Assembly (NCBI GenBank): GCA_048550535.1
Contig: JBLYYN010000187.1
Span: 1-12,907 of the forward strand
Reading direction: 5' to 3'
DNA length: 12,907 nt
DNA from: CBDULX01 sp048550535
Lineage (GTDB): Bacteria; Pseudomonadota; Gammaproteobacteria; SZUA-229
The notes under the pieces are model-generated. The model had not been told where the DNA came from. It made no database searches and saw nothing but the letters and a program-made list of their open reading frames with translations. Both the position numbers and the translations under genes were made by a program. Shown here one piece after another: positions 6,205 to 12,907 of this stretch; within the stretch, counting starts at the first letter, position 1, and each line of letters begins with the position of its first letter.

Positions 6205-8820
6205 ATGCTGATGACCATGCAAGAAAATTACAATCCACAAAAAATTGAACAAGAAGCCCAGGAGTTTTGGGATAAAAATCATGTATTTAAGGCTGTTGAG
6301 GAGGAGGGCAGGGAAAAATTCTACTGTTTGTCCATGTTCCCCTATCCCAGTGGTCGTCTGCATATGGGGCATGTGCGTAATTACACCATTGGTGATGTAA
6401 TTTCCCGTTATCAGCGCATGTTGGGCAAGAATGTGCTGCAACCCATGGGCTGGGATGCCTTCGGTTTGCCGGCGGAAAATGCCGCTATGAACAATCATGT
6501 CTCGCCTGCCAGCTGGACCAGGGACAATATCGACTATATGCGCCAGCAGCTGCAATCGTTGGGTTTTGGTATCGACTGGTCCCGCGAACTTGCCACCTGC
6601 AATGCCGATTATTACCACTGGAACCAGTGGCTGTTTTTGCGCTTAATGGAAAAGGGCATTGTTTACCAGAAAACCGGCACTGTGAACTGGGATCCGGTGG
6701 ACCAGACGGTATTGGCCAATGAACAGGTGATCGATGGCCGTGGCTGGCGTACCGGTGCTCTGGTGGAAAAACGCGAGATCCCGATGTATTACATGGAGAT
6801 CACCCGTTATGCCGAGGAGCTGCTGAAAGATCTGGATCAGCTGCAGGGCTGGCCAGAGCAGGTAAGAACCATGCAGAAGAACTGGATCGGCAAGAGCTTC
6901 GGCGTGCGGCTAGGGTTTCCCCATGACATCGATGGTGGTGGTAGTCTTTGGGTATTCACCACCCGTGCCGATACCCTGATGGGGGCGACCTATGTGGCCG
7001 TGGCCGCGGAACATCCTCTGGCTGAACTGGCAGCTCAGAATAATCCTGAGCTGGCGGCCTTTATTGAAGAGTGCAAACACGGTGGCACCACGGAAGCAGA
7101 GCTGGCTACGCAGGAGAAAAAGGGTATGGCCACAGGCTTTAATGTTACCCATCCCCTGAGCGGAGAAGCCTTGCCATTATGGGTCGCTAACTATGTACTT
7201 ATGACCTATGGCGAAGGTGCGGTGATGGCGGTGCCGGCCCATGATGAGCGTGACTTTGCCTTTGCTCATAGTTACGGCTTGCCGATAAAGGCCGTTATTC
7301 ATACCTCGGCCGGCGATGAAACACCGACACCCTGGCAGGATGCCTATGCTGAGCATGGTGTTTGTATCAACTCGGGCAAGTACGATGGCCTGGGTTTTGA
7401 TGCCGCGGTTGATGCTATAGCTGCAGACCTTTCGGCCAAAAAACTGGGCGAGAAGAAGGTGACCTGGCGCCTGCGTGACTGGGGTATTTCCCGGCAACGT
7501 TACTGGGGTACCCCCATTCCGATGATCAAATGTAATCGCTGCGGTGATGTACCGGTGCACGATGATCAATTACCCATCGTCTTGCCGGAAGATTGTGTGC
7601 CGGACGGTTCCGGTAATCCGCTCAATAAGTATGATGCCTTCCTGGATTGTGAATGCCCTAAATGTGGTGGCAAAGCGCAGCGTGAGACCGACACCATGGA
7701 TACTTTTGTGGATTCATCATGGTATTTCTCCCGTTACACCTGCCCCGATGCATCCACCATGGTGGATGAACGAGTTAATTACTGGATGCCGGTGGATCAA
7801 TATGTGGGGGGTATAGAACATGCCATTTTACATTTACTGTATTCCCGCTTCTGGACCAAGGTGATGCGTGATCTGGGTTTGAGTCAGGTCGATGAGCCGT
7901 TTAACAAGCTTCTCACCCAGGGCATGGTAGTGGCGCCAACCTTCTACCGCGAAGGGGATGATGGGCGTAAACAATGGATTAACCCTGCCGATGTCGAGCT
8001 CATCTCAGATGATAAGGGGCGCCCTCAGTCGGCCACCCTGATCGCCGACGGTCAACCAGTGGACATTGGTGGCATTGAAAAAATGGCCAAGTCGAAGAAC
8101 AACGGAGTCGATCCACAGTCGCTGATTAATAAATACGGTGCCGATACGGCTCGGGTATTCATGATGTTTGCCGCCCCTCCGGAGCAGTCGCTGGAATGGA
8201 ACGATTCCGGTGTTGAGGGAGCTCATCGCTTTCTAAAGCGCCTGTGGGTATTTGGTACTGATAATGCCAGCTTTATAAAACAGGCTGCGGCTACAAATGT
8301 TGATTTTGCACAGGCGGCGGATACTCTGAAAGCCAGCCGTCGTGAAATTCACAGCCTGCTGAAACAGGCATTGTTTGATTTTGCGAAATACCAGTTCAAT
8401 ACGGTGATTGCCGCCAGTATGAAAATGCTCAATGTGTTGAATGAGCTTTCTGCAAGCCCGGCGGATGATGCGCGCAACCGGATTTTACATGAAGGGGTAT
8501 CGATTCTGCTGCGTCTGCTGTCACCGGTTGCGCCACACATTAGCCACAGTCTATGGACGAAACTCGGTTATGGCGACAATATCCTCCATGCGCCATGGCC
8601 AGAGGTGGATGAGTCGGCACTGGTGAGAGATTCCATCGAGCTGGTGGTGCAGGTCAATGGCAAACTGCGTGGTCACATCCTGATACCGGCGGATGCTGAC
8701 AAAGAGACCATTGAGCAACTGGCGCTGGCCAATGATAATGTGCAGCACCATCTTGCGGACAAAACCCTGCGAAAAGTCATAGTGGTGCCCGGGCGACTGA
8801 TTAATCTTGTGGTGGGCTGA
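6205..8820 (+). CDS. leuS: Leucyl-tRNA synthetase LeuS
   Basis: This class Ia synthetase charges tRNA-Leu; the length is 871 aa (E. coli 860). The HIGH motif is HMGH at residues 53-56 within PYPSGRLHMGHVRNY. The CP1 editing domain carries the threonine-rich TTRADTLMG at 252-260 and the conserved aspartate D347 in VPAHDERDF. The KMSKS loop reads KMAKS at 626-630, a Ser-to-Ala variant at its third position. A CxxC pair follows the editing domain (CNRC, CPKC) before DTMDTFVDSSWY. Three in-frame ATGs sit at 6205, 6211 and 6217. The E. coli protein begins MQEQY, so the one at 6217 (MQENY) aligns best, although 6205 is kept as the outer limit. The gene ends 1 bp before the lptE ATG. Confidence 0.97.
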   Translation: MLMTMQENYNPQKIEQEAQEFWDKNHVFKAVEEEGREKFYCLSMFPYPSGRLHMGHVRNYTIGDVISRYQRMLGKNVLQPMGWDAFGLPAENAAMNNHVSPASWTRDNIDYMRQQLQSLGFGIDWSRELATCNADYYHWNQWLFLRLMEKGIVYQKTGTVNWDPVDQTVLANEQVIDGRGWRTGALVEKREIPMYYMEITRYAEELLKDLDQLQGWPEQVRTMQKNWIGKSFGVRLGFPHDIDGGGSLWVFTTRADTLMGATYVAVAAEHPLAELAAQNNPELAAFIEECKHGGTTEAELATQEKKGMATGFNVTHPLSGEALPLWVANYVLMTYGEGAVMAVPAHDERDFAFAHSYGLPIKAVIHTSAGDETPTPWQDAYAEHGVCINSGKYDGLGFDAAVDAIAADLSAKKLGEKKVTWRLRDWGISRQRYWGTPIPMIKCNRCGDVPVHDDQLPIVLPEDCVPDGSGNPLNKYDAFLDCECPKCGGKAQRETDTMDTFVDSSWYFSRYTCPDASTMVDERVNYWMPVDQYVGGIEHAILHLLYSRFWTKVMRDLGLSQVDEPFNKLLTQGMVVAPTFYREGDDGRKQWINPADVELISDDKGRPQSATLIADGQPVDIGGIEKMAKSKNNGVDPQSLINKYGADTARVFMMFAAPPEQSLEWNDSGVEGAHRFLKRLWVFGTDNASFIKQAAATNVDFAQAADTLKASRREIHSLLKQALFDFAKYQFNTVIAASMKMLNVLNELSASPADDARNRILHEGVSILLRLLSPVAPHISHSLWTKLGYGDNILHAPWPEVDESALVRDSIELVVQVNGKLRGHILIPADADKETIEQLALANDNVQHHLADKTLRKVIVVPGRLINLVVG

Positions 8821-8821
8821 T

Positions 8822-9406
8822 ATGCGTATAGCGATGGCTCTGATGCCACTTAAACCTTTTCAACTGATCTTTTCTGGGCTGTTGATGCTGGGTTTTATGC
8901 TCACGCAGGTCAGTTGTGGATTCCATTTGCGCGGCGCTTATGTATTGCCGGAATCCATGTCGTCGACTTACGTCAAGGCCAGCCAGCAGAACAGTGAGCT
9001 GGTACGACATCTAAAACGAACCTTGAAAGCCAGTGATATAGCACTGGTAGAAAGCGAGTTACAGGCCACGGCTATTCTGGATATTGGCGGGGAGAAACAG
9101 GACAAGCGTGTGTTATCAGTAGATTCTAAAGGCCTGGCCCGGGAATATGCATTGTCCTACGAGATCAATTTTGAATTGCGCTCGGCCCAGGGTCAGCTTG
9201 AGCTCGAGCGGCAGACGCTGAAGCTGACCCGAGATTTCCTGTTTGACACCGAAGATGTGCTGGGCAAGGGACGCGAAGAGGCTATCCTGGTGCGTGACAT
9301 GCAGCAGGATATGGTTCGCCTGATGATGTTGCGCCTGTCCAGGCATAAAAACACCGGATCTCCATGTCAGGGGGCGGGTTGCCAGCAAGGTGATCCCAGC
9401 CAGTGA
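8822..9406 (+). CDS. lptE: LPS-assembly lipoprotein LptE
   Basis: LptE is the outer-membrane lipoprotein that plugs and assembles LptD for lipopolysaccharide export. The product is 194 aa from the ATG at 8822, which follows the leuS stop by 1 bp and has GGTGGG just upstream. A TTG at 8807 inside leuS is a weaker alternative start. A basic, hydrophobic signal peptide precedes the likely acylated cysteine C32 (LTQVSC, then GFHLRG). The CGFHLRG start of the mature protein is the LptE signature. The residue at -3 is Gln, which is unusual for a lipobox. The gene overlaps holA by 4 bp (GTGA). The order leuS-lptE-holA is conserved in gammaproteobacteria. Confidence 0.92.
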   Translation: MRIAMALMPLKPFQLIFSGLLMLGFMLTQVSCGFHLRGAYVLPESMSSTYVKASQQNSELVRHLKRTLKASDIALVESELQATAILDIGGEKQDKRVLSVDSKGLAREYALSYEINFELRSAQGQLELERQTLKLTRDFLFDTEDVLGKGREEAILVRDMQQDMVRLMMLRLSRHKNTGSPCQGAGCQQGDPSQ

Positions 9407-10404
9407 AAGTGCGCCCCGATCAGCTTCCTCGGCATTTAAGCTCCGAGCTGCAGTCGATTTACTTCATCTATGGTGACGAGCCTTTGCAGCAGATGGAAGT
9501 TGCCGATGCTATCCGTGCTCGCGCCCGTGAACTGGGTTATAGCGAGCGGGAAGTCATGGATGTGGAAACCGGCTTTGACTGGAATCTATTGCTGGATGCA
9601 GCCAACAGCCTGTCACTGTTTGCTGAGCAGCGTATTCTTGAGCTGCGCCTGCCCACCGGAAAACCCGGTAAGCAGGGGGCGCAGGTGCTGCTGGACTATG
9701 CCCAGCGTCCTGCCGAGGATGCGGTGCTGATTATCAGCAGCGGCAAGCTGGAGGGCAGTAGCAAAAATACCAAATGGTTCAAGACTCTGGATCAGGCCGG
9801 GGTGATGATCCAGTGCTGGCCGGTGGCGGTAAATGAACTGCCTCGATGGATCGAACAGCGCATGCAGGGTCGTGGAATCACCGCCAGTATCGAAGCCATA
9901 GCTCTGCTGGCGGAACGGGTGGAAGGTAATATGCTGGCTGCTGCCCAGGAAATTGAAAAGCTCTATTTGTTGCACGGTGAAAGTCACCTGGATATAGAGC
10001 AGATGACTGCAGCAGTGGCTGACAGCTCCCGTTATAATATTTATGATCTGGTTGATTCTGCACTGATGGGTGATTTAACCAGAACCACACGTATCGTCAG
10101 TGGACTGAAGAACGAAGGGGTGGAACCGGTGCTGGCACTATGGGCATTGAGTCGAGAAATTCGCAGCCTCACCTCGATAGCCGAATCGGGCATGCCTCAT
10201 GATGCGGCTATGGCTAAAGCACGCATCTGGGATAATCGCAAAGCCCTGGTGCGTAAGGCTTTGTCACGGCATTCAGAAACTCGCTGGAAACAGTTTTTAA
10301 AACGCTGTGCCCGTATCGATCGGATGATCAAAGGTGTCGAGCCCGGCCGTCCCTGGGATGAACTGCTGATGCTAAGCAGCCAGATTGCTCAGTCACGACG
10401 TTAA
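9403..10404 (+). CDS. holA: DNA polymerase III subunit delta HolA
   Basis: Delta is the wrench subunit of the clamp loader that opens the beta clamp; the length is 333 aa (E. coli 343). The N-terminus (QSIYFIYGDEPLQQMEVADAIR) matches the family, which lacks a working Walker A. Downstream blocks ANSLSLFAEQRILELRLP, WFKTLDQAG, RVEGNMLAAAQEIEKL and the C-terminal collar region (VLALWALSREIRSL) follow in the expected order. The start is a GTG overlapping the lptE stop (GTGA), implying coupled translation. In E. coli nadD follows holA; here it does not. Confidence 0.94.
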   Translation: MKVRPDQLPRHLSSELQSIYFIYGDEPLQQMEVADAIRARARELGYSEREVMDVETGFDWNLLLDAANSLSLFAEQRILELRLPTGKPGKQGAQVLLDYAQRPAEDAVLIISSGKLEGSSKNTKWFKTLDQAGVMIQCWPVAVNELPRWIEQRMQGRGITASIEAIALLAERVEGNMLAAAQEIEKLYLLHGESHLDIEQMTAAVADSSRYNIYDLVDSALMGDLTRTTRIVSGLKNEGVEPVLALWALSREIRSLTSIAESGMPHDAAMAKARIWDNRKALVRKALSRHSETRWKQFLKRCARIDRMIKGVEPGRPWDELLMLSSQIAQSRR

Positions 10405-10469
10405 CGATCAAACACAACACGTCAAATCAGACCAAAAATATCAAAACATAAAGTTCGGGAAGCAGAATA

Positions 10470-11462
10470 ATGAAAAAGTATCATGTATACGGTATAGGCA
10501 ATGCACTGGTGGATATGGAGTTTGAAGTTGAAGACGATTTTCTGCAAAACATGGCGGTAGACAAAGGCCTGATGACCCTGGTGGATGAGAATCGTCAGCA
10601 TCAACTGATTAACCAGCTGGATGCCTTTGAAGGCAACAAGGCCAGTGGTGGTTCCGCGGCGAATACCATCATTGCGGTGAGTTACTTTGGAGGCAAGGCC
10701 TTTTATTCCTGTAAGGTCGCCAGCGACGACCTGGGTGATTTCTATGTGCATGATTTACAGGCCGCCGGAGTTGACTCCAATGTGGGCGATGGTCGCAAAC
10801 AGGGTATTACGGGCAAATGTCTGGTGCTGGTGACGCCGGATGCGGAGCGCACCATGAATACGTTTCTTGGTATTACAGAAACGTTCTCGGTGGATGAGTT
10901 GCATCAGGATGCCCTGCTGGAATCGGAATATCTTTATATCGAGGGTTATCTGGTGACCTCCCCCACCGGTCGTCATGCGGCCATCGAGGCGCGTAAAATT
11001 GCAGAAGAAAATGGTGTGAAAACCGCACTGACCTTTTCCGATCCAGCCATGGTGGAATTTTTCAAGGATGGTTTGCTGGAAATGCTCGGAGATGGCGTGG
11101 ATTTGCTGTTCTGCAACGAACATGAGGCAAAAAGCTGGGCCGGTACAGATAATCTAAATCAGGCCGTGGAATCTATCAAGTCGATAGCCAAAACCTTTGC
11201 CATAACCCGGGGTAGTGAAGGAGCAGTGCTGTTTGATGGCAAGCACCTGATTGAAATTTCACCCCATGATATCAAAGCCGTAGACAGCAATGGTGCCGGC
11301 GATATGTTTGCCGGTGCTTTCATCTACGGTATTACTCACGGACACTCGTTCTACGAAGCCGGTAATATTGCCAGTCTGGCCGCTGCCAGAGTTGTTAGCC
11401 AGTTTGGTCCTCGTCTGGATGCGGCTACTCATCAGGAAATCCTTGAATTGGTTCTCAGTTGA
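10470..11462 (+). CDS. PfkB-family carbohydrate kinase, adenosine-kinase-like
   Basis: This 330-aa ribokinase-fold enzyme carries the two PfkB signatures. The first is the Gly-Gly substrate-side motif SGGSAANTI around residues 59-67. The second is the C-terminal ATP/anion-hole motif DSNGAGDMFAGA at 272-283, with the catalytic base D278. The N-terminus (YHVYGIGNALVDMEFEV) fits the bacterial group annotated as adenosine kinase, so phosphorylation of adenosine or a related nucleoside is likely. A different sugar or nucleoside substrate cannot be excluded from sequence. GGGAAG (10457-10462) 7 bp before the ATG is a good ribosome-binding site. The 65-bp gap after holA leaves open whether it belongs to that operon. 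A strong hairpin follows. Confidence 0.85.
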   Translation: MKKYHVYGIGNALVDMEFEVEDDFLQNMAVDKGLMTLVDENRQHQLINQLDAFEGNKASGGSAANTIIAVSYFGGKAFYSCKVASDDLGDFYVHDLQAAGVDSNVGDGRKQGITGKCLVLVTPDAERTMNTFLGITETFSVDELHQDALLESEYLYIEGYLVTSPTGRHAAIEARKIAEENGVKTALTFSDPAMVEFFKDGLLEMLGDGVDLLFCNEHEAKSWAGTDNLNQAVESIKSIAKTFAITRGSEGAVLFDGKHLIEISPHDIKAVDSNGAGDMFAGAFIYGITHGHSFYEAGNIASLAAARVVSQFGPRLDAATHQEILELVLS

Positions 11463-11474
11463 CGTACTTATTAA

Positions 11475-11507
11475 CACTGTTAGCAGGGATTTATTCCTGC
11501 TAGAGTG
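11475..11507 (+). terminator. Hairpin after the PfkB kinase gene, probable terminator
   Basis: TAGCAGG (11481-11487) pairs with CCTGCTA (11496-11502), extended inward by G-U and A-U pairs and outward by CACT (11475-11478) with AGTG (11504-11507) across a small internal loop. It starts 13 bp after the stop codon at 11462. The downstream bases (ATTTCATATTATTT) are AT-rich but hold no clean U-run, so termination may be partial. Confidence 0.55.
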
Positions 11508-11721
11508 ATTTCATATTATTTGCCAGTATCCATTTTATAATTTTCGTTAGTGACAAATTGGCTTCGAATCCTTATTTCTGACTGACTCCGATTGAGTTCT
11601 TAATGGGAAAATCAGAAAAAACGACTATTATTTAATTAATTAATTATTCATTATTCATAGCTGGGGAATCACTGTATCGCCGGATCAATAGCTGATCGAG
11701 CCGGTTTCAGAACACAATTTT
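11508..11721. other. AT-rich spacer upstream of the PilZ gene
   Basis: No gene is supported. The stretch at 11626-11657 is extremely AT-rich, with a TAAT tetranucleotide run and two copies of ATTATTC in tandem (11643-11656). Such DNA is often an UP element or a nucleoid-protein site near a promoter, but I cannot place -35/-10 boxes with confidence. A new transcription unit probably starts here for the PilZ and DUF1631 genes. Confidence 0.35.
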
Positions 11722-11994
11722 ATGGAACAACGACAATCACCTCGCAGGCCAGTCAGGCTTGATGTCCAGATAGGTATTCCATCTGGTGAAACCTTTCAAG
11801 TAAGCAGTCGGGACATCAGTGAAGGCGGTATGTTTCTAATGATGAGTCCGCTGCAACAGCCGACGATTGGTGAGATGGTCAGTCTTCAGGTGATTGATGA
11901 CTCACCGGAGCATTTACCCAGTACTGAAGCCATAGTAGTGCATCGGCTGGATGATGGTATTGGCGTGGCCTTCATCCATATCGAAGAAGATTAA
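11722..11994 (+). CDS. Single-domain PilZ protein, probable c-di-GMP receptor
   Basis: This 90-aa protein is almost entirely one PilZ domain. Both c-di-GMP-binding motifs are intact: RxxxR as R8-RPV-R12, and DxSxxG as D31-I-S33-EG-G36, followed by the usual hydrophobic strand (MFLMM). The end (EAIVVHRLDDGIGVAFIHIEED) is the typical beta-barrel closing segment (G.GVxF). It should therefore bind c-di-GMP and act as a small adaptor. An in-frame stop at 11689 limits upstream extension. No clear Shine-Dalgarno precedes the ATG. The DUF1631 gene follows after 54 bp, suggesting one operon. Confidence 0.87.
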   Translation: MEQRQSPRRPVRLDVQIGIPSGETFQVSSRDISEGGMFLMMSPLQQPTIGEMVSLQVIDDSPEHLPSTEAIVVHRLDDGIGVAFIHIEED

Positions 11995-12048
11995 TATACA
12001 AAAAATTAGTTGTATGGCTCTATTAAGAGCAATGAGGACATGTTTTAA

Positions 12049-12907
12049 ATGAGTGACGAGTCAAAAAACACCGATCTGCAGCAAAAGCCCTATGATGATC
12101 TGGTGGAGGCCATCAAAGATAAACTGGAGTTCTATATCTCCAGTCATGTCGTTACATTATTCAAAGCAACCGATGAATCGCTGTTCGATGCGGCAAATTC
12201 TGCATCCAGTATTGATGAACAAAACAGAATGTTTGAATTCATGAATGCATTGCGGGCAAAGAAAGAAGGAATTGAAAAGAATTTTATCAGGGAATTGAAT
12301 CTGTTTATTCGCCCTATTTCTGAAACACGAGGTGTCCCTAAGAAAAAAGAAAGTTTTACTGAGGGTGATCAATTAGGCCTGATTGATCAGGATGAAATGG
12401 ATGAAATGGTCACGCTATCCAGTATATCCAGCAAAGCCGCCGGCGACTTTCGAGAGGAATTGTCCCATCTGGAGGCAAGACTGGAGCATCTGGCGCTGCA
12501 AAATTATTCTATTTTTTCGCCTAAAGCGCTGGAACCTAAAAATCTGTGTGATGCATTCAAAGTGGCCATTGCCAATTTTGATTTTGATATAAAAAATAAA
12601 CTAATTTTTTATAAGCTTTTTAGTAAGGAGCTGGTGTTTCCACTCAGAGAGCTATACCAGGATTTGAATGAGTTAATGATAGAGGCAGGTATTCTGCCTC
12701 AGATTGATTTATCAGGGAAATTCAAGCGTTCACCGCTGCCACAAAAACAGGAAGCAGAGGGCGAGCTTTTTGGTGATTGGCCTCAAACTGGTAACGCAGC
12801 TGCTCGAAGCAGTGATGGTATAGCTTCAGGTGGCGCCACAGCGGGTATGTCTGGAGCTGGTGGTGCTGCGAGTGGCACAGGTTCGGCAGACATGACCGGA
12901 GCTGGTG
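12049..12907 (+). CDS. DUF1631 family protein, N-terminal part (3' end outside window)
   Basis: The frame runs from ATG 12049 to the window end without a stop: 286 residues of a family whose members are usually several hundred residues longer. Hallmarks match DUF1631: DESLFDAANSASSIDEQNRMF, LRAKKEGIEKNF, LGLIDQDEMDEMVTLSSIS, LEPKNLCDAFKVAIANFDFD, KNKLIFYKLFSKELVFPLREL and LNELMIEAGILPQ. From about residue 245 the sequence turns into a Gly/Ala/Ser-rich linker (GGATAGMSGAGGAASGTGSA) that continues past the end. GAGGA (12034-12038) lies 10 bp upstream of the start, and a small hairpin GCTCT/AGAGC (12017-12030) precedes it. The family has no firm biochemical function. Its neighbour is a PilZ protein, so a link to c-di-GMP signalling is an inference. 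Confidence 0.85.
   Translation, partial: MSDESKNTDLQQKPYDDLVEAIKDKLEFYISSHVVTLFKATDESLFDAANSASSIDEQNRMFEFMNALRAKKEGIEKNFIRELNLFIRPISETRGVPKKKESFTEGDQLGLIDQDEMDEMVTLSSISSKAAGDFREELSHLEARLEHLALQNYSIFSPKALEPKNLCDAFKVAIANFDFDIKNKLIFYKLFSKELVFPLRELYQDLNELMIEAGILPQIDLSGKFKRSPLPQKQEAEGELFGDWPQTGNAAARSSDGIASGGATAGMSGAGGAASGTGSADMTGAG

Noticed and set aside
6100..6618. 172-aa minus-strand ORF spanning the leuS start.
   Set aside because: It covers the divergent promoter region and the conserved N-terminus of leuS, and its protein has no recognisable domain.
8807..8821. TTG start for lptE 15 bp upstream, overlapping leuS.
   Set aside because: The ATG at 8822 has a better-placed GGTGGG, and it gives the normal basic-then-hydrophobic signal peptide without five extra residues.
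10755..11123. 122-aa minus-strand ORF inside the adenosine-kinase-like gene.
   Set aside because: It is fully antisense to a clear PfkB-family gene, and its His/Gln-rich composition is typical of a frame shadow.

Overview
This window looks like a chromosomal housekeeping segment from a gammaproteobacterium. Three things suggest this: the order miaB-ybeZ-ybeY-corC-lnt, a YbeL-like zinc-ribbon gene divergent from leuS, and the order leuS-lptE-holA. All of these are typical of that class, and the proteins read as clear orthologues of the Escherichia coli ones. Base composition is moderate (neither strongly AT- nor GC-rich by eye). I cannot name a genus from the sequence alone.

Layout. Positions 1-4099 hold a tightly packed plus-strand operon. 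It starts with the 3' end of miaB (tRNA ms2i6A modification), followed by ybeZ (PhoH-like ATPase), ybeY (rRNA-maturation endoribonuclease), corC (CBS-domain protein) and lnt (apolipoprotein N-acyltransferase). The last four are separated by a few bases or overlap. Positions 4100-5549 are an accessory islet between lnt and the leuS locus. It contains a 165-bp foldback (MITE-like) palindrome, a minus-strand XRE-family regulator, a 36-bp palindrome placed over a good sigma70-type promoter, and two small plus-strand ORFs (32 and 75 aa) with strong ribosome-binding sites. Positions 5550-6068 encode a YbeL/DUF1451 zinc-ribbon protein on the minus strand, divergent from leuS. Positions 6205-10404 are leuS-lptE-holA, packed with 1-bp spacing and then a 4-bp overlap. 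Next come a PfkB-family adenosine-kinase-like gene (10470-11462), a strong hairpin, an AT-rich spacer, a single-domain PilZ protein (11722-11994), and the 5' part of a DUF1631 gene that runs off the window end in a Gly/Ala/Ser-rich repeat.

How the genes work together. The first operon groups RNA quality control and tRNA modification (MiaB, YbeZ, YbeY) with envelope functions (CorC, Lnt). LptE and Lnt both serve the outer membrane: LPS assembly and lipoprotein acylation. LeuS and HolA serve translation and replication. PilZ plus DUF1631 may form a c-di-GMP-linked unit, which is an inference from adjacency.

The most interesting part is the islet at 4100-5549. Its palindromic operator/promoter and divergent repressor-small-ORF layout look like an uncharacterised self-regulated switch. 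The foldback element beside it suggests mobile DNA has acted at this junction.
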